Source: CAZEDK01 sp964511025 (lineage in GTDB: Bacteria; Patescibacteriota; Gracilibacteria; UBA1369; GWF2-33-10). Taken from it: a stretch of 14,354 bases of DNA. Within the stretch, counting starts at the first letter, position 1. Each line of letters opens with the position of its first letter. The stretch spans positions 1 to 14,354 of the forward strand of contig CAZEDK010000042.1 of the NCBI GenBank assembly GCA_964511025.1, read 5' to 3'. The notes under the pieces are model-generated. The model had not been told where the DNA came from. It made no database searches and saw only the letters and a program-made list of their open reading frames with translations. The position numbers and the translations under genes are program-made. Positions 13,971 to 14,354 of the stretch are shown here, piece by piece.

Positions 13971-14210
13971 ATGTATAATACTTGGAACAATTATATATCT
14001 TCAGACCCGAAAATATTATATGGCAAACCAATCATAAAAGGTACGCGCATACCTGTAGATTTGATATTAGAAAAATTATCAGAAAATGAATCTATAAAAG
14101 AAATACTTAAGTCCTATCCAACAATTAATATAGAAGCAATTCATGCATGTCTAGCATTCGCATCTAATTCAATAAAAGATCAGTCTGTTTATCCTTTATC
14201 TATAAAATGA
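13971..14210 (+). CDS. DUF433 antitoxin
   Basis: The 79-aa protein carries the DUF433 pattern: an N-terminal YISSDPKILYGKPIIKGTRI with the conserved GKP...I-x-GTRIPV, a helical VDLILEKLSENESIKEIL stretch, and SYPTINIEAIHACLAFAS. This is a small winged-helix-like fold that usually forms the antitoxin half of a pair with a PIN-like DUF5615 protein. Here the TGA stop overlaps the next ATG (ATGA at 14207-14210), the usual coupling, but the partner gene is broken. The antitoxin itself looks intact. A consensus -10 lies upstream; there is no Shine-Dalgarno sequence. Confidence 0.88.
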   Translation: MYNTWNNYISSDPKILYGKPIIKGTRIPVDLILEKLSENESIKEILKSYPTINIEAIHACLAFASNSIKDQSVYPLSIK

Positions 14211-14328
14211 AAATAGTAGTAGATGAAAGTGTAGACTATCCAATTATAATTAGCTTCAAAATTCATTTACAGTAATAACAAAAAAGCAAATCCGAATAAG
14301 AGGATCAAACGGAAAACAGTTTGAATAA
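14207..14328 (+). pseudogene. DUF5615 PIN-like toxin with internal deletion and frameshift
   Basis: The ATG overlaps the DUF433 stop and opens with MKIVVDESVDYPII, the expected N-terminus of a DUF5615/Mut7-C PIN-like protein, including its first acidic residue. The frame then drifts and stops at 14273-14275 after 22 codons. A different frame from 14254 to 14328 reads LQNSFTVITKKQIRIRGSN and on to a TAA, which looks like the C-terminus of the same family. Both ends are present, but the middle of a normal protein of about 110-120 aa is missing, which points to one deletion near 14246-14256. It should be inactive. The C-terminal match is from family memory. Confidence 0.7.
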
Positions 14329-14354
14329 CTAAAAAGACAACAAAGAATTTGGTA

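Noticed and set aside
3858..14210. UGA reassigned to glycine, as in Gracilibacteria
   Set aside because: UGA ends three genes at sensible positions with overlapping downstream starts, and no in-frame UGA is needed in any conserved domain.
1..14354. CRISPR array, tRNA, rRNA, transposase or integrase
   Set aside because: No spaced direct repeats, no cloverleaf-like or conserved rRNA sequence, and no recombinase motif were seen. The only tandem array is the gapless 7-bp repeat.

Overview
The window looks like AT-rich chromosome from a streamlined bacterium, most likely Candidate Phyla Radiation (Patescibacteria). The grounds are the very AT-biased codons, a 599-aa membrane protein of a type I associate with that group, a PKD/SLH surface protein, short gaps, overlapping genes, and no recognisable Shine-Dalgarno sequence at any start examined. 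UGA is used as a normal stop (the antitoxin at 3858, rplS, the DUF433 gene), so the UGA-glycine code of Gracilibacteria/Absconditabacteria does not apply. The lineage is an inference; no rRNA is present.

Layout. Positions 1-3351 (+): an array of about eight ATACTTA heptamers abuts a baseplate-J-like membrane protein, followed by an archaeal/eukaryotic-type prolyl-tRNA synthetase and a GC-rich hairpin repeat. Positions 3518-4118 (-): a ribbon-helix-helix/MazF toxin-antitoxin pair behind a promoter and a perfect 36-bp palindrome. Positions 4213-8967 (+): an SLH-anchored PKD protein with an extended -10 promoter that predicts a leaderless mRNA, then infB and a PfkB-family kinase. Positions 8921-10383 (-): rplS (L19) and a CsaB-like pyruvyl transferase joined by an ATGA overlap; csaB carries a palindromic repeat in frame and overlaps the kinase tail to tail. 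Positions 10447-11034 (-): a winged-helix regulator with a degenerate nucleotidyltransferase domain behind its own inverted repeat. Positions 11173-12751 (-): trigger factor and a small two-helix membrane protein. Positions 12830-14328: an AbrB/ParE pair followed by a cluster of broken toxin-antitoxin genes, namely a truncated antitoxin, a coding remnant, and a DUF433 antitoxin with an internally deleted DUF5615 toxin.

How it fits together. Core translation and folding genes (proS, infB, rplS, tig) are interleaved with cell-envelope genes and with at least three toxin-antitoxin modules, two intact and one or two decayed. The most notable non-coding structures are a promoter cassette (TTGAGC-N17-TAAAAT) found three times in about 1.1 kb, two operators that each run from the -10 box to the start codon of the gene they would control, a heptamer repeat upstream of two unrelated membrane-protein genes, and a palindrome that has become part of an open reading frame. 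I found no rRNA, tRNA, CRISPR array or transposase, and no gene-free stretch longer than 300 bases.
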